Assembly (NCBI RefSeq): GCF_001039355.2
Contig: NW_019776028.1
Span: 64,001-127,076, forward strand
Source: Lingula anatina
Taxonomy: Eukaryota; Brachiopoda; Lingulata; Lingulida; Lingulidae
DNA: 63,076 nt
Reading direction: 5' to 3'
Shown here: one piece after another, positions 14,901 to 26,600 of the stretch
Numbering within the stretch: the first letter of the stretch is position 1
Layout: each line of letters opens with the position of its first letter
Position numbers and translations under genes: made by a program
The notes under the pieces: generated by a model
Told to the model about the DNA's origin: nothing
Database searches by the model: none
Seen by the model: the letters and a program-made list of their open reading frames with translations, nothing else

Positions 14901-17900
14901 TGTCACGCCTGCTATAAGGATAACAGCATTCACTGAGTAGGTTTTCATGACAACGAAACTATTTTTATTATTCTCAGGCCTGAGCCTTGAAATGTACATC
15001 GAGCAGTCAGAATACATAGGGGACCTATCCGAGTCCGCTGGGGTGCGCGTTCAGATTCACAGTCAGAGGTCCATGGCATTCCCCGAGGATGAAGGCTTTA
15101 ACATTGCGCCGGGTTACCTCACGTCAATGGCAATGACGCGGGTATGTCATGGTGGAGTGATATTGATGGACAAAGAGTAGCTTTAACTTTAAATTCAATG
15201 GTTTGCAGTAGCAGGCTTTTTTTATTTTAACCAGTTCTTCAGCTATGGTCATATCCAATGAAACGTCAAAATGTTGTCATGATATGATGGAAAAAATATG
15301 TTCTTGTTATCAATTTGTTTATATTCTTTATTGTTATTTTGATAGTTTTAACGTAATATTTTCTATTTATTAATTTTTTAATTTTAACTAACCTGATGGT
15401 GGCCATGGAAAAGACAACTGTGATAGGCCCATTAGCTATGTTTTTTTTCCCGCAATAATAAATAACTTAATAAATACCAGCATATTTCCTATCACGGCGT
15501 CATCTTCAAAATTGTAGGTGGAGATTACGCGAAGACCACATCCCTATCCCAGTAAATGTCACAATTTCACGACCGAAGAAAGCAAGCAAAAAAGCGTGTT
15601 CACGTCCGTGCACAACGTGGACTATTCTGTGTCGGTAAGTCTAGCTCCATGTGGTTTATACAAATGCAAAGCGAAAGTGAGCAATGTAATCATTTCCAAA
15701 TATACATATTTTATTATTATGCATCGTACATTTGAAATGTTGACCGTTGTTTATTGTTTTTTTTTTAAGGGCTGTATGAAGACTTGCTATCAGCGCTATG
15801 TGATTTCGGAATGCGCATGCGGGGACCCTGCCTATCCCTTCAGCTTGGACTTGGAAGCGTTCTCGGACTTGAAGAATAACATTAATGGAACGACCGCGGA
15901 ATCTGTTGACCCTTGTGTTAGTGACGCAGATGGTGAGGGAATCATTGTAATCAGCACTAACACATTTTACGGTTCTTACTAAATACAAAATGTAAATTAC
16001 CACATTCATTCTGGGACGGGGATTTTATAACACAAAATATGGTTTTAATATCATCCAAACTGCTTACGTTTCCGAACTCGGACGGTAAAGGCTCCTCAAA
16101 TTAAAGTATCTTGTGTCGACTTTCTCTCCTAAAATGTCAGAATGACGCTGCGAATGAACCATTATTCGTTCACGGCTTTGTTATTTTTAATTAGAAATGT
16201 TTAGAAGCAGAATCTAAGTAAAGGCACCGGTCTAGCAATTATTCGTGAGCAGGAGAAAATTTTAGACAAAAAATGAAATGTAGGAGTTGATTTTCGGAAG
16301 ACTAAATTTGAGTCCGTCTAAGGTGCTGTCTGGAATTGTCCGTAATGACACCTAATGAAGTCTGCTCGTTTCCAGATGAGTGTGTTGCTGGTATCAAAAG
16401 AAGGTTTGCTGATGATGATTTGTCTTGCGACTGTCCTTTAACATGTGTGTAAGTACAACTACCATTGCTTATTTTTTCTTCGTTTTTCTAAATACCACCC
16501 TGAGCTTCAGAGCTCACTTGACACTAACCTTTTCACTGTATCCTATCTCCATCGTGTCAAGTAACCTCTGATCAGATTCGATTGCCTCCGCCGCCCGCCA
16601 ATCAAATTTAAAAGCCCGCACTCAATGACACATTGAACGATCTAGCCAATGAACGTGAACGATTCAAAGCGCGCTTTGTTCAAATCCGGACCAATCAAAG
16701 ATAAGGCTGAATGTCAGGGACTTGCCGTAACCTGTGGGCAGCACGCAAATAACATCGTCTCTCAGTAGATAATGATGCATGGCCTCAAACTACTAGACCC
16801 TATGGTTTAAATTCCGATTTACTCATATTTTGCAAAGAATAAAGAGATAACTTAACACATTCTTTTTCGTAGTCACTCGCCTTGCTTTCTTTGTGTACGG
16901 TAATACACTCGGAACTACTCGGATGTCTCCGCACTCGACAATAACTTTGTTGTTAGTATGGAGCTTGCGGAATCAGCCGAGGATTGCCGATTGACGGTCA
17001 ACCAATCAGCGTTTTCACCAAACTTTGGTGAAAAATTTTGAAACTTGGATTCGATTGGCTTATATAAACTAGGTCAAACTATTTTCGTCAGAGGTTACTT
17101 GACACGATGGAGATAGGCTACAGTGAAAAGGTTAGTGTCAAGTGAGCTCTGAAGCTCAGGGTGCTAAATACCAAATTTGGCGCAAAACTGATACATTTCG
17201 GTTGTTTTCTTGCCTTGCCCCCCCCCTCCCCCTCTCTTACGTATCCCTGAATAACAAGGTGATTACATAGGAAGTGATGTTATCTCTATGTATGTTTCAG
17301 AGATGTTGAATACTCCGGAGTTCCGTCCTTGGCAAAGTGGCCGTCCAAACAATACATGGTAAGTGTATCTCATTATCTTGTGTAAAACCAGTTGTTTGCC
17401 CAGAAATTTGAAAACAAACCATGGCCAACAGACAAGTGGTTATTACCACGAATTAAAAGATTTGAAAGTGTTATTTTATACTTAAATGACTGTTATTTTA
17501 TACTTATCTATTATATTTTAAATAAAATGGTGTATTAACCCGCATTTTTTTCATGTGACACGTGGTTGCAAATTTTTTTCCTTCGGAAATGTAACTTTCA
17601 TTTTGAAAAGGAATAGCAAAGGGAGGCCAATGTTGTCTTCTTATTGAATCAAACGTTTGAGGCATAGTCAACTTTCCTTTCAGTCTACACTCCACGCGAC
17701 CTTGGCCTCCGCTGGAGCGCACCTGGATAACATTATCAATGGAAAAAACGGCATGGCCGCCGAACCTGGGTAAGCCATAACAAGCGGTTTACACATCTCG
17801 ACAAATGCATAATTACTCAGACGTTAAAACCACACAATGGGGTTTAAACCTTTATATAGGTTTTCAATATTTTAATTTCCCTTAATCACCAAGTTATACA

Positions 17901-18738
17901 CCATATCCATAATATTTCACACAAATCTTTGTTTAGTTTTTGAGTCTCTCTTGCAATGGAGAATGAGACGGGTGAATTTCACATTTGACGCTAGAAATAA
18001 ACATTTAGAACTCGTTTATGAGTTTATAAATCGTGATTTGCTCAGCGGTTTTGAATAAAGCATACCTTAGTGATAAAATGAGCATTTGCTGAAATTTCAA
18101 TGAATTTTTGTACTGTACAAAGGTCTAACGCATATTGTATGCCTATAGGCTAAATGACCGGATATTCCCCCCTTTGATTTATCACTTGAATAAAAAAAGT
18201 ATTTTGATTTGTATAGTAAAAGAATGAAACAACAAATTCTTACAATAAAATTTAATTTTTAACTACTTTACTTTTGCAGTGACAATCTACTGAAACTTGA
18301 AGTGTATTTTCAAGAGCTAAATTTCCAAAAAATTAGCGAAAATGTTGCGTATGACGTAAGTATTTTGCTGGAGACAGATTTCAGTTTTTAACGGACATCA
18401 TTCTTGCCACACTAGATTTGAAACTCATTTACGTGTCTTTATTTTTCTCTGCTATTACGACCAAAGAACAATTCATGTAACTTGTTTATTATTTGTAGGT
18501 TTTTGCTCTCCTTGCTGACATTGGAGGTCAAATTGGGTTCTGGGTGGGACTGTCCATCATGGCTCTCTTTGAAGTTGTGGAACTTATCCTGGACGTCTTC
18601 CGTCTCCTACTCTTCCGCGTGGGGAGTTTCTGCTTTAAAAAACAGCAGAAACGCCCTCCCTCCAGACAGGTGAAAGTTCAACCGGCGTCAGAAGAGAACG
18701 TCTTGACCCCCAGACTGGAGAAAGTACGATTCAGTTAG
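2867..18738 (+). CDS. DEG/ENaC family sodium channel subunit, 13 exons with three alternative first exons
   Basis: Amiloride-sensitive-type channel subunit of the plasma membrane: two membrane helices with a large Cys-rich ectodomain. One of three first exons (2867-3206, 7756-7996 or 11540-11696, all ending in phase 1) joins the shared exons 12089-12221, 12907-13360, 13556-13701, 13880-13989, 14978-15141, 15518-15634, 15770-15932, 16376-16448, 17301-17358, 17684-17769, 18280-18355 and 18499-18738. All junctions are GT..AG and keep frame. Diagnostic motifs: FPAVTVCN just after TM1 (exon 2), the thumb motif CMKTCYQ..CACGDP (exon 8), and LLADIGGQIGFWVGLS before TM2, which carries the G-x-S type filter (GLS). 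The product is about 500-560 aa, normal for the family. An unusual Gly/Ala/Pro/Thr-rich segment occupies exon 3. The family is certain; ligand (peptide, acid or mechanical) and orthology (FaNaC, ASIC-like or other) cannot be told by eye. Confidence 0.93.
3879..3918. repeat. (GT)n microsatellite
   Basis: About 20 GT units with one TT interruption, in the intron after channel exon 1a. Confidence 0.95.
4788..6122 (+). mobile_element. Tc1/mariner-type transposon, degenerate
   Basis: Terminal inverted repeats of about 25-30 bases: the left end CAGAGGGGTGACATAAGTAT pairs imperfectly with the right end near 6096-6122 (ATACTTTTATCATCCCCATG), flanked by TA on each side. The interior holds a broken Tc1-like transposase. 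It lies in the long first intron of the channel gene, on the same strand. Confidence 0.85.
4978..5952 (+). pseudogene. Tc1-like transposase, frameshifted
   Basis: The frame starts at ATG 4978 with MVKVREVTNEVRNQIVSQRE, the helix-turn-helix start usual for this family. It then jumps frame: 5082-5375 carries the second DNA-binding half (SKRTVQRRFHASGI), 5430-5663 has IMVWRCIGFYG around the first catalytic region, and 5629-6042 has FQDDNATPHRARAVQEWL and WPTQSPDTNPIEN with later catalytic acidic residues of the DDE/D domain. At least three frame changes make it non-functional. Length is near the usual ~340 codons. Confidence 0.88.
7084..7132. repeat. Poly(A) run
   Basis: 49 consecutive A. It follows TTTTTTTTTGGCC..TTT, so a small hairpin is possible. 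No retroelement body is recognised before it. Confidence 0.95.
7637..7642 (+). promoter_or_regulatory. TATA box for channel exon 1b
   Basis: TATAAA lies 114 bases before the exon 1b ATG. It fits an own promoter for this first exon. Inferred from position and consensus only. Confidence 0.45.
7756..7996 (+). CDS. DEG/ENaC alternative first coding exon 1b
   Basis: Encodes 80 residues plus one base, with SLIALAYDWASNSPVNGIPN, VVRS, and TM1 beginning FFWLVALLGCFG. The phase-1 GTAAG donor is equivalent to those of exons 1a and 1c, so it is a mutually exclusive alternative start. It shares the ASNSPVNG core with exon 1c more closely than with 1a. Confidence 0.85.
8018..8082. repeat. (GATT)n followed by (GA)n
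   Basis: Compound microsatellite starting 22 bases after the donor of channel exon 1b. Confidence 0.95.
9592..9629. repeat. (GT)n microsatellite
   Basis: Nineteen GT units in the intron between exons 1b and 1c. Confidence 0.95.
10452..10711. mobile_element. Fold-back element with ~85-bp arms
   Basis: The left arm starts AAGGGGTCATTCC and contains TAGATCGATCCAGCTCC and ATGCAATCAGATTAACAG. The right arm is its imperfect reverse complement, ending near GAATGAACCC. The interior is about 90 bp and non-coding. It lies between channel exons 1b and 1c. Confidence 0.7.
11540..11696 (+). CDS. DEG/ENaC alternative first coding exon 1c (proximal)
   Basis: Shortest N terminus: 52 residues plus one base, with SLIALSYSWASNSPVNGLPN, IVRS and TM1 start TVWIILFLACFG. 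The phase-1 donor splices to 12089 across an intron of about 390 bp, so this is the most proximal start of the gene. Context at the ATG (AAAAATGGGG) is acceptable for translation. Confidence 0.87.
11914..11957. repeat. (ATA)n microsatellite
   Basis: Trinucleotide tract ending in TGATGATG, in the short intron between exons 1c and 2. Confidence 0.95.
12907..13360 (+). CDS. DEG/ENaC exon 3: Gly/Ala/Pro/Thr-rich ectodomain insert with furin-like site
   Basis: Exon of about 151 codons following the FPAVTVCN exon, much more GC-rich than its surroundings. After MLSSAGDDVYALLGPP it becomes low-complexity (QAPAGPAG, TTQAP, GGGGGTT). Two near-identical repeats of QTTAGAPAGGGGGTT lie at about 13161-13206 and 13227-13272. 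Near its end is RKRRS (about 13306-13320), a basic furin-type site, followed by a Ser/Thr-rich stretch. Both splice junctions keep frame. Thr/Ser/Pro density suggests O-glycosylation (inference). Ordinary family members have no such spacer at this place. Confidence 0.8.
14278..14683. mobile_element. Fold-back MITE with ~60-bp terminal inverted repeats
   Basis: The outer arms GCCCCTTTTTCACATAGACC and GGTCTGTGTGAAATAGGGGC are reverse complements apart from a few changes. The match continues inward through CACGAATCCCACGAATCGCC to the CAGGATTCG region. The interior is also partly self-complementary. About 406 bp, inside the intron between channel exons 5 and 6. The target duplication is not clear. 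Confidence 0.78.
16496..17163. mobile_element. Inverted-repeat transposon-like element with 8-bp target duplication
   Basis: Ends CACCCTGAGCTTCAGAGCTC and its reverse complement GAGCTCTGAAGCTCAGGGTG continue as ~85-bp arms through CTCCATCGTGTCAAGTAACC. The 8-base direct repeat CTAAATAC flanks it at 16488-16495 and 17164-17171. About 668 bp, no transposase. The 8-bp duplication points to a hAT-like mover (inference). It lies in the intron after channel exon 9. Confidence 0.82.
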
Positions 18739-19641
18739 GAGAAGGGGCCCTACGATTCAAGTAATCGAAACTGTATATTTTGAGTTCAAAGGAGAGGCGA
18801 TATTCGTGGATTAAGATTTGGGGTACATGTATTTATAGGATTATTATGCTGTAATTTATAAAGCATTTAAAACACTTACCTCAATTACCTGGAATTGTAT
18901 TTGTCACAAAGACTGGCCTTGTATGTAAACGCGGTAGCATTATTTTGTGCACTCGAGATAATATCTATTCGGCTGTCTATTTACTTATTTCATTATGGCA
19001 GCCTTAGACATGCAGGCGGCGTTATGGAATTGGTTTTTAGATTCAATAGTTTAAAATACTAAACATGTTTCCTCCTGTTACAGTATTTATCATTATAAAA
19101 CATTTTTCTTTTCATCATCATTAGATATATATTAGTTAATTGGTTAGGTTCTATTAAGATGAGCACACAATACTTAAAGCGATTTGCCATCTTTATATGT
19201 ATATATTATTATATAATTTTCATGAACCAATAAATATGTTTAAGAAAATTCTCCTCCAATTTATCATGATGCGATCAGTAGGCACGGGCAGCTTCGTTGT
19301 AATAACAATTAATGCTATTTACATCCTTTTTTCTGAGTGTTTCCCTTCACCGTTCCCTGATAAAGGTCTGTCTGTTGGCCTATTCTCTACCAGCCACCAC
19401 CTACTAAATGAGAGAAATATGAAAGATAAATTAAGTGTAAATATGAAAGCTAATAAAAGTTGAGAATATGTCAGACAGCATAACTTCCGTCTCTGTCTGT
19501 AAAACCTATCATGTTTTACTGCATGGCTGCATGTGATAACTTATATATAAGTATATACACTATATATTGACCTATTTCATTACGTTACTTATGTATTTGT
19601 TTGGTCATAGCCTTCTTAAAATTGTATGAGAACTAATAAAG

Positions 19642-19650
<9 letters not shown>
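18739..19650 (+). other. 3' UTR of the channel gene with candidate polyA signals
   Basis: AT-rich non-coding sequence follows the TAG. AATAAA occurs at about 19635-19640, just before a (TTA)n tract, and is a plausible polyA signal. An earlier AATAAA-like site is near 19452. Confidence 0.45.

Positions 19651-19692
<42 letters not shown>
19642..19692. repeat. (TTA)n microsatellite
   Basis: Seventeen units directly after the likely polyA signal of the channel gene. Confidence 0.95.
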
Positions 19693-22600
19693 TGCTTCCC
19701 AATAATTTCAGGGACTTGATAATTTAAGAAATAATTTAACACAGTACAAATATGCCCTGAACTCACTCTTAGCATCATAATTGGTATTTCTACCTAAATT
19801 TTACAAGTTGCTTTTGGATTTTGAAGGAGACTGGAAACCTGCCAAGTTCATAGTTTGTAATTCCAAGTTTGACGTCTACAGTGCTCAATATTTTTCTGTC
19901 CTTACCGTCAAACCTGTAGCATCATGATACCGTAAATGCTGCTCCATGTCACACAAAATATACATCAGAGGGAACAATTAAAGAAAAAAAGGTCAACCCT
20001 ATCTTCCTCTGGAGTTACAGTAAAAAAATATAACACGAGATTTTATCAATATTAAGTATTGGTTTGATACCACTGTAAAACATTTGCCAGCCAATTAATA
20101 GGGAATGAACTGTTTACATATGCATTGCCTCCGTCCTGTATCGAGATTTTATTTCTTGATCATTGAATTGTAAGTTTTTGTAAAAATACTAAATCTGGAA
20201 GATAAAACTATAGTTGATCAAAAGATCGCACTTGCCACGTGCTTATGTATGGTCAACCAATCAGAAGAGGGGCTGTGCTGCACACATCTCCAACACGTCA
20301 TTACGAAGATATTGAATATTTCTTATTATCTGATTCTATTTATGTTTGATACTTGAAACATTATTTAAATTTCAGTTTCTCAGTACATAACTCACGTTTG
20401 CAAATTAATGTTATAAATGTTATTATTATACATATTTATTATAACAACACAATCGAAGCGATTCCCAGCGCCAATTTGATTCTTATAATAATAATTGTTA
20501 AATTGTAACCTTGAGAGGTTAGAAAATTAAGAAAATATGCATTATATGCTTCATAAAAGACATTATAGTGTATGTGAGTGTTTAACTCGGCTTATNGTCG
20601 TGGCTCAAAGCAGTGTTTTTATGGTATAACTTGAAAAAGGCAAGTTTCAAAAGAATAGGACTGGAATCATGTTTATAAATATTAGGATAAAGGATGTTAA
20701 CCTTGACCAAATGTACTGATATGATAATTGTTCTGTGTGGAATTTATGAGGAATTACTCTTAGACTAGATATATAATTATTTATATGTGATCTGAATGGG
20801 GCCATAATGCTTTGAATTCTTTGCTGTTTGAAATGCCACATTCATGTGCATCGTGGTTTTTGAATACAAGGGCTGTGAAATTAATGTTTAATTTTTGTTC
20901 GAGAGTTTGGTGCTTATGGATAAATAGTGCTGACATTTACTGAGGCAATGCTGTTTTTTAAATGTCAGAATAGACATGATTTAGAACTTAAACTGAAAAT
21001 TACTCCACAATACGTCGAGTTGATGGGAATATTACATGCACGCAGTATGCATTTGCTGTCAGCGCCTTCATTGTAGTTTTGTATTGACGTAATTGTCATA
21101 TTTTTATATTGACTTCAGAAATAAGCTTTCGATAATTGACAATTGATATATCTGTAATGTGAGCCAGTGCTTGTCTAAGCTGGTAGACTTCAGCCCAAGA
21201 ACCATAATGTTTTCACTGCATTGGGTGATATATGGGACTGATGGTAATAGTTAGTCTACTAAACTTTCCCTCCGGGGTTTATTTTGCAGTCTATTTGGCT
21301 AATGTACATTTGTGGAAATTAATGGATATTTATTGCCATTAACTAAGAGAATATTTTGCCTTCTTAACCTTTGTATAATCACAGCCTTTGAATAAAGCCA
21401 TATCATATAACCTGTAGTGGCTGTTGAGTTCTAGAGTCAGCAACTTTGTATTATTTCCGATTTGAGCTCCCAGCTAAAAACGTGAAATGATAACATTTTT
21501 GCTGTTGTAGGAATAGGTCACTGTAATCCATCTTCTGTGGTTTCTGTTCCTCAATTTTAGTTCAAATATTCTCGCCACTCTTTAGGTCATTGCGTACTTT
21601 GTGTAAAGCCACATATATATAATCCCGGTGTAGGAGAGACGGAGAGAGAATGGGCTGATAAAAAATTCTTTTATAAAGACTGACAACAACTAATTGATAA
21701 CAGAGAAAGGGCTTTTTTTATCATTTCTTGTGTAGTAGTGGAAAATAATAAATCCTTTCTAAAGAAGCATTTTTTTATAGTATGAGGCAGTCATCTTGGG
21801 TCCTTTGTTAAAGGGTCAAAACTCACTGTTTCATATGTGAAAAACATGTTTTAACTGAAGTCTTGAGAGAAATATCATTATACGTACTGTTAAAAAAGAA
21901 ATTATTACTTGTGAAAATTGCAGGACTTCATTAATTAAGATCATTCATCCTGTATTATATAAATTTTTTAAATTTAAATTAAACATCTCTAAAAGTGTAT
22001 GTAGAGAGATTTTTGAAACGTGAATATTTCTTTTTTAAATTTTTTCTCTCTGAAGACTGTTGCTGCAGAGGTAAACCATTGCATTGCTGTTGTGAATTGC
22101 TGTATATTGTTGTCACTGCACCATTTGTTGTTGTTGTATTTAAAACAATATGTGTGTACTTTTATAGTAACTGCATTGTTAAGCTTATAAGTGTTTGTAA
22201 AGTTTCTAAAATATATTTGAATGTGAATCTTTTTCAATAAATAAATATGATTATAGTTTTAGGAATTTTATATGCATGTATGCCATTTATTTATTATAAT
22301 AAGAAACTTTAGCTTGGAAAGGTAGTTGACAAAAATTCGTGATTTTTGCTAAAAAGGGTTTTATCAGTACCATGAAATAATAGAAAAAAAAGAAGTCATT
22401 GGATATAAATATAAATTGTGTTTATATGCAGTTTACCTACGATGATAAATTTGTATTTTCTATTTCTGTGCTTGGTTTAGTACCACAGTTTAGCTTGGTA
22501 ATATTGTTATGTTGAAGTGATTGCACTGCATTTCTTTACTTTCCTAATTATTCACTGCTGTACCAGTTTGGATCTACTTAATTCATCAATATTCAGAAAT

Positions 22601-23173
22601 CTTTTCCATTCAGTACACTATCATTTTTGTTTTGTATTTACTATAAAACTAGGTTAATATTTAATATTTGATTGGGGATAGGGTTTGTTTGCTTATTTGC
22701 TGTTGATTTGCTGTGAGTTGATTAAAAAGCTTTATATGTGAACTATTTGTCTAGAAGGTAATCAGTATTTTTACAATATCATTATGTATGGACAAAAGGT
22801 GTGTTCTCTTTTCATCTTATATTTAGGTATTTAAAACTTATTCGGAAATAAATTGTAGTGCTTGTTATAAAATGTAAACTATTTTCAATACAAGAAGTTG
22901 ACTTATAAATTTAATCCATTAATGAAATGCTTCATTTAGTTAAGAGTATTGCTTTGATTATGGAAAATGTTAAATTTTATATGGATTTGACATTTTATAA
23001 ATTAAATCTTACCAGTACTTTTGGGTAGATTGATTTCAGTTGAATGTGGTATCAGTTAGAACATTTGGTGTTAAGTGTTATTAGGTTTTTCAAGTGAATG
23101 TTATGTTTTTATGAATCAGATTTATTTTATTTATCCTGATGTGTGTGTAATGTCTGTATTCTATCTGTTGTAG
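19690..23173. other. Gene-poor gap between the channel and ADAM genes
   Basis: AT-rich DNA without a recognisable exon. The missing 5' end of the ADAM gene (signal peptide and N-terminal prodomain) should lie here if the assembly is continuous, but I find no signal-peptide ATG with a fitting donor. A single undetermined base is at 20596. Confidence 0.4.
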
Positions 23174-23551
23174 GATGTGGAGCACTGTTACTACCATGGT
23201 CATGTGAAGAAGACTTGGAGCAGTTCAGTGGCTGTCAGTACTTGTAATGGGATCAGGTGAAGTATCTCCTCTCCCTCGGTCTCTTTCCCAACCCCCCCCT
23301 TCCTTTCAGCCCCCTCTTTCTCTCTCTTCATCCTTCCTTTTCAATCTATGTACATCTCTCTCTTTCCTTCTTATGGTATTGTAACATCAATTTGTATAAA
23401 ATATTAAAATATTTATTACAGAAATAAAAGTCCATGTCTCACATGCCACGTCGCATCTCCACTTCCCACTTCACACTCATGACCTCTACCTACATGTGAC
23501 TTATTACATCATTACAACACACTTCTTTACGGTTCTCTCTCTTCCTACATA

Positions 23552-23602
<51 letters not shown>

Positions 23603-23637
23603 CACATTAATTTTATTTAATTCTGCCATCTTCCCTC

Positions 23638-23673
<36 letters not shown>

Positions 23674-26600
23674 CACACAAAAACCACCCAATAATGCGAT
23701 TGTTATGATATGTTAACCATTGTCAGATGTTAATGAATAGAACAAGAAAGGATGTCTAAATTCTGAGATTAAATTAATTCTTAATGTTATATCTGCAGAG
23801 GAGTGATTCATCTTGAAAACGCGACCTATGTCATTGCTCCATTAGATGATGCCAGCAAGGAAGAGGTGAGTGAAATTATTCCAGTCGTAGATTTATCCTC
23901 AGTGGTGTTTCAGCTTGTTTTTTTAATGTGATTTATATAAAAATTTTACTGACATTGTAAGAACATTATTTTAAGAGAAGACTTAAAGAATGGATTTTAA
24001 TTATAATTGTAATTATGATTTTGAGTTTGAAACATTCTCCACCAAAAAATGTTTGATAAGAAAAACTTTATCACATTACTTTTATTTCATTCTGCCATCT
24101 TTCCCTCCAGCCCCGGGCACATGTGGTGTTTCAAACACTGGGACCAGTGGAGACATCTTGTGGTAGGTTTTTAAATCAACAGAACAGTTTCATAGTGGAT
24201 TAAAGCAATAATAACTCTTCCTGTGAGATTCAAAATTCCTTAAGAAATACATTGTAAACAAACACACTGTGTGAATAAATTCTTGGATGATGTTATTTCC
24301 AGGGAATGACATCGCTCAGTGGCAGTCGTACACTCAGCTACACAGGAGAGAATTCTTACACCGCATGAAGACCGTGAAAGCCAAGCGCGTGCAGAGGAAC
24401 ATCAGATCAGAGACTAAGTACATTGAGTTGGGCATGGTACTTGACCATAGTATGGTAAGATTAATCCACTTGGATAGAATAATATTTATTTATATAGTAT
24501 TAAAATATACAAATTATAGTTCTCTGGGCCAGTTTTACTGTGCTGTGAGAGTAAAATAAAGCATATGATTGGAATTGGCGAAGATTTTCAGGAGAAATGG
24601 TACCTTTGACACCTAGTATTAATTTTATAACTCATTACACATATTTCGTCACATATTATTTAAGCCAATACTGACAAGTGAGAAAACTAAAAAACAAATT
24701 GTACACTTTTTCACCAGTTTTATGGAGGATATTTAATTCACAATATATATTTTTACAATTTTTTTTTCCGTATTTTTTCAGTCGCGTCAAACCAACTTGT
24801 CACAGGAGCAGTCCCTGCAGTATGCACTGGAGATAGGCAACATCATGGACCTGGTAGGGGAAATTATTAAAAAATTTCATTTGTCTCAGTGTGTTATTAT
24901 AATAAGGGTTTAACACTCGCCAATTTAGCCAAAGGCTAAAACTGACTTAAATTGGCTAAACAAACTTAAATATTGATTTGACTTGTTTTAGTCAAATTTA
25001 ATCTACTTGGAGAAAAAAAGTGATGAAAATGTAGTAAATTGGCTAAAAGAAAAAAAACTCTAGTGCCATTATAAGGGGTTATTGTGATGTCTTTGCAATA
25101 CATGAAAGATACAGTGATCATATAATTATGTATAAAATATAAAGATAAAGTATTAAAAATGGGATTAGGTTAAAAATATACCTTTAAAAAACATATTAAT
25201 GAAAATGAAAATACTAACAATAAAAGGAATCGTCCATCATTCATTTAATATTATGATCCCTTTGATGTGATTATAACCTAGCTGGTGGTATTGGGCCCAT
25301 AATTTAGTTGATGGTACCTGTCCTGTAGTGACCTCATTTCTCTCCATCTCTTCAGTACTACAAGCCAATGAACATCCGTGTGGCCTTGACCTACATAGAG
25401 GTCTGGAACCAAGGCAACCAGATATCTGTGTCAAGTAACGTCCGCCAGACGCTTCAGGAGTTCATGGTGTACCGGGAGCAGCACATGAAGTCTGCACAAA
25501 TAGACGTTGCTCAACTGATCACGTAAGATAAAGTGCACCTCAGTCCTTGGAAAAAAAGCAAAACAATACAATTTGTATTTCCATTTATGACAATTAGTAT
25601 TTCCATTAGGGATAATTGTGTATAAGCATTTGTGTAGGTTTCTATCGATTTTGCTGTTATTAACAGACTTTGAGGTGTCTGCATTCCGATTATATTATGT
25701 TAATTGCCCTACTGCAAATATTTCATTTACTTCATGTAGCTGCCAAAGTGCATTATTTTCTCAGCATTATCTGTAAAAAAGTTGATATGTAATTGTTGGA
25801 GAACCCTTTGAGAACTTTACCAGTAAAAATGTCTTATTAATTTAGACAAGATTCCTTTATTGTTGCTTTTTTAAGTAAGATGATCTGTTATGATAAGTAT
25901 TATTACTCTTTTAGTTTAAAAAAAAAACAATGTTCCAAAGAGACCTTTCTTCGTATGAGTTTTTGTTACGCATAAAGTTTCAACCCTTATTTTAATAAGA
26001 AACATTTTACTTTTTCCCACCATTATATGATGGACAACTTAAGCTCTGTTTCACTCTGTTTGTGTCTGTTGTTTTCAGTATGGAGAAGTTTGAGCATGGT
26101 ATGGCGGGTATGGCGGTACCAGACTCTGTGTGTACAGCCAGGGCTGTCGGGGTCAATCATGTGAGCAGATTGCACATTGTTTTTCTTAATATCTTCAATA
26201 TATTGTAATATCGCTTAACTTCTGAGAGGATGACTCTTGTGTCTAGTCTGTGAGTCAAATTGAAAAAAAGGCCTTATTTAAGAATTTGGCTGCATCCTCT
26301 TTAAAGAATGTGAAAAATTGAAAAAAAAAGGTTTTCTGAATTAATAAGACTCAAACTAAAAACTTTGCTTCATGGGGGAGGAGGTGACATAAAACAACTA
26401 TTCATTAATGTTTCTCATTCTACATGTTTCCAGAACCCTGACTTTGAGCAGCAACACCAGGTGGCGAGTACAGTGGCTCACATGATAGGACACAACCTAG
26501 GTCTCAGCCATGATGATAATTCACGTGAGATTATTATTAAAATTATTATTATTATTGTAACATGGCAATGTACACATTTCTTTCTTTCTTTCTTTCTTTC

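Noticed and set aside
24910-25050. Repeated AATTTAGCC / GGCTAAA words in an ADAM intron, possible fold-back element
   Set aside because: The complementary words are short and scattered; ends and target duplication cannot be defined.
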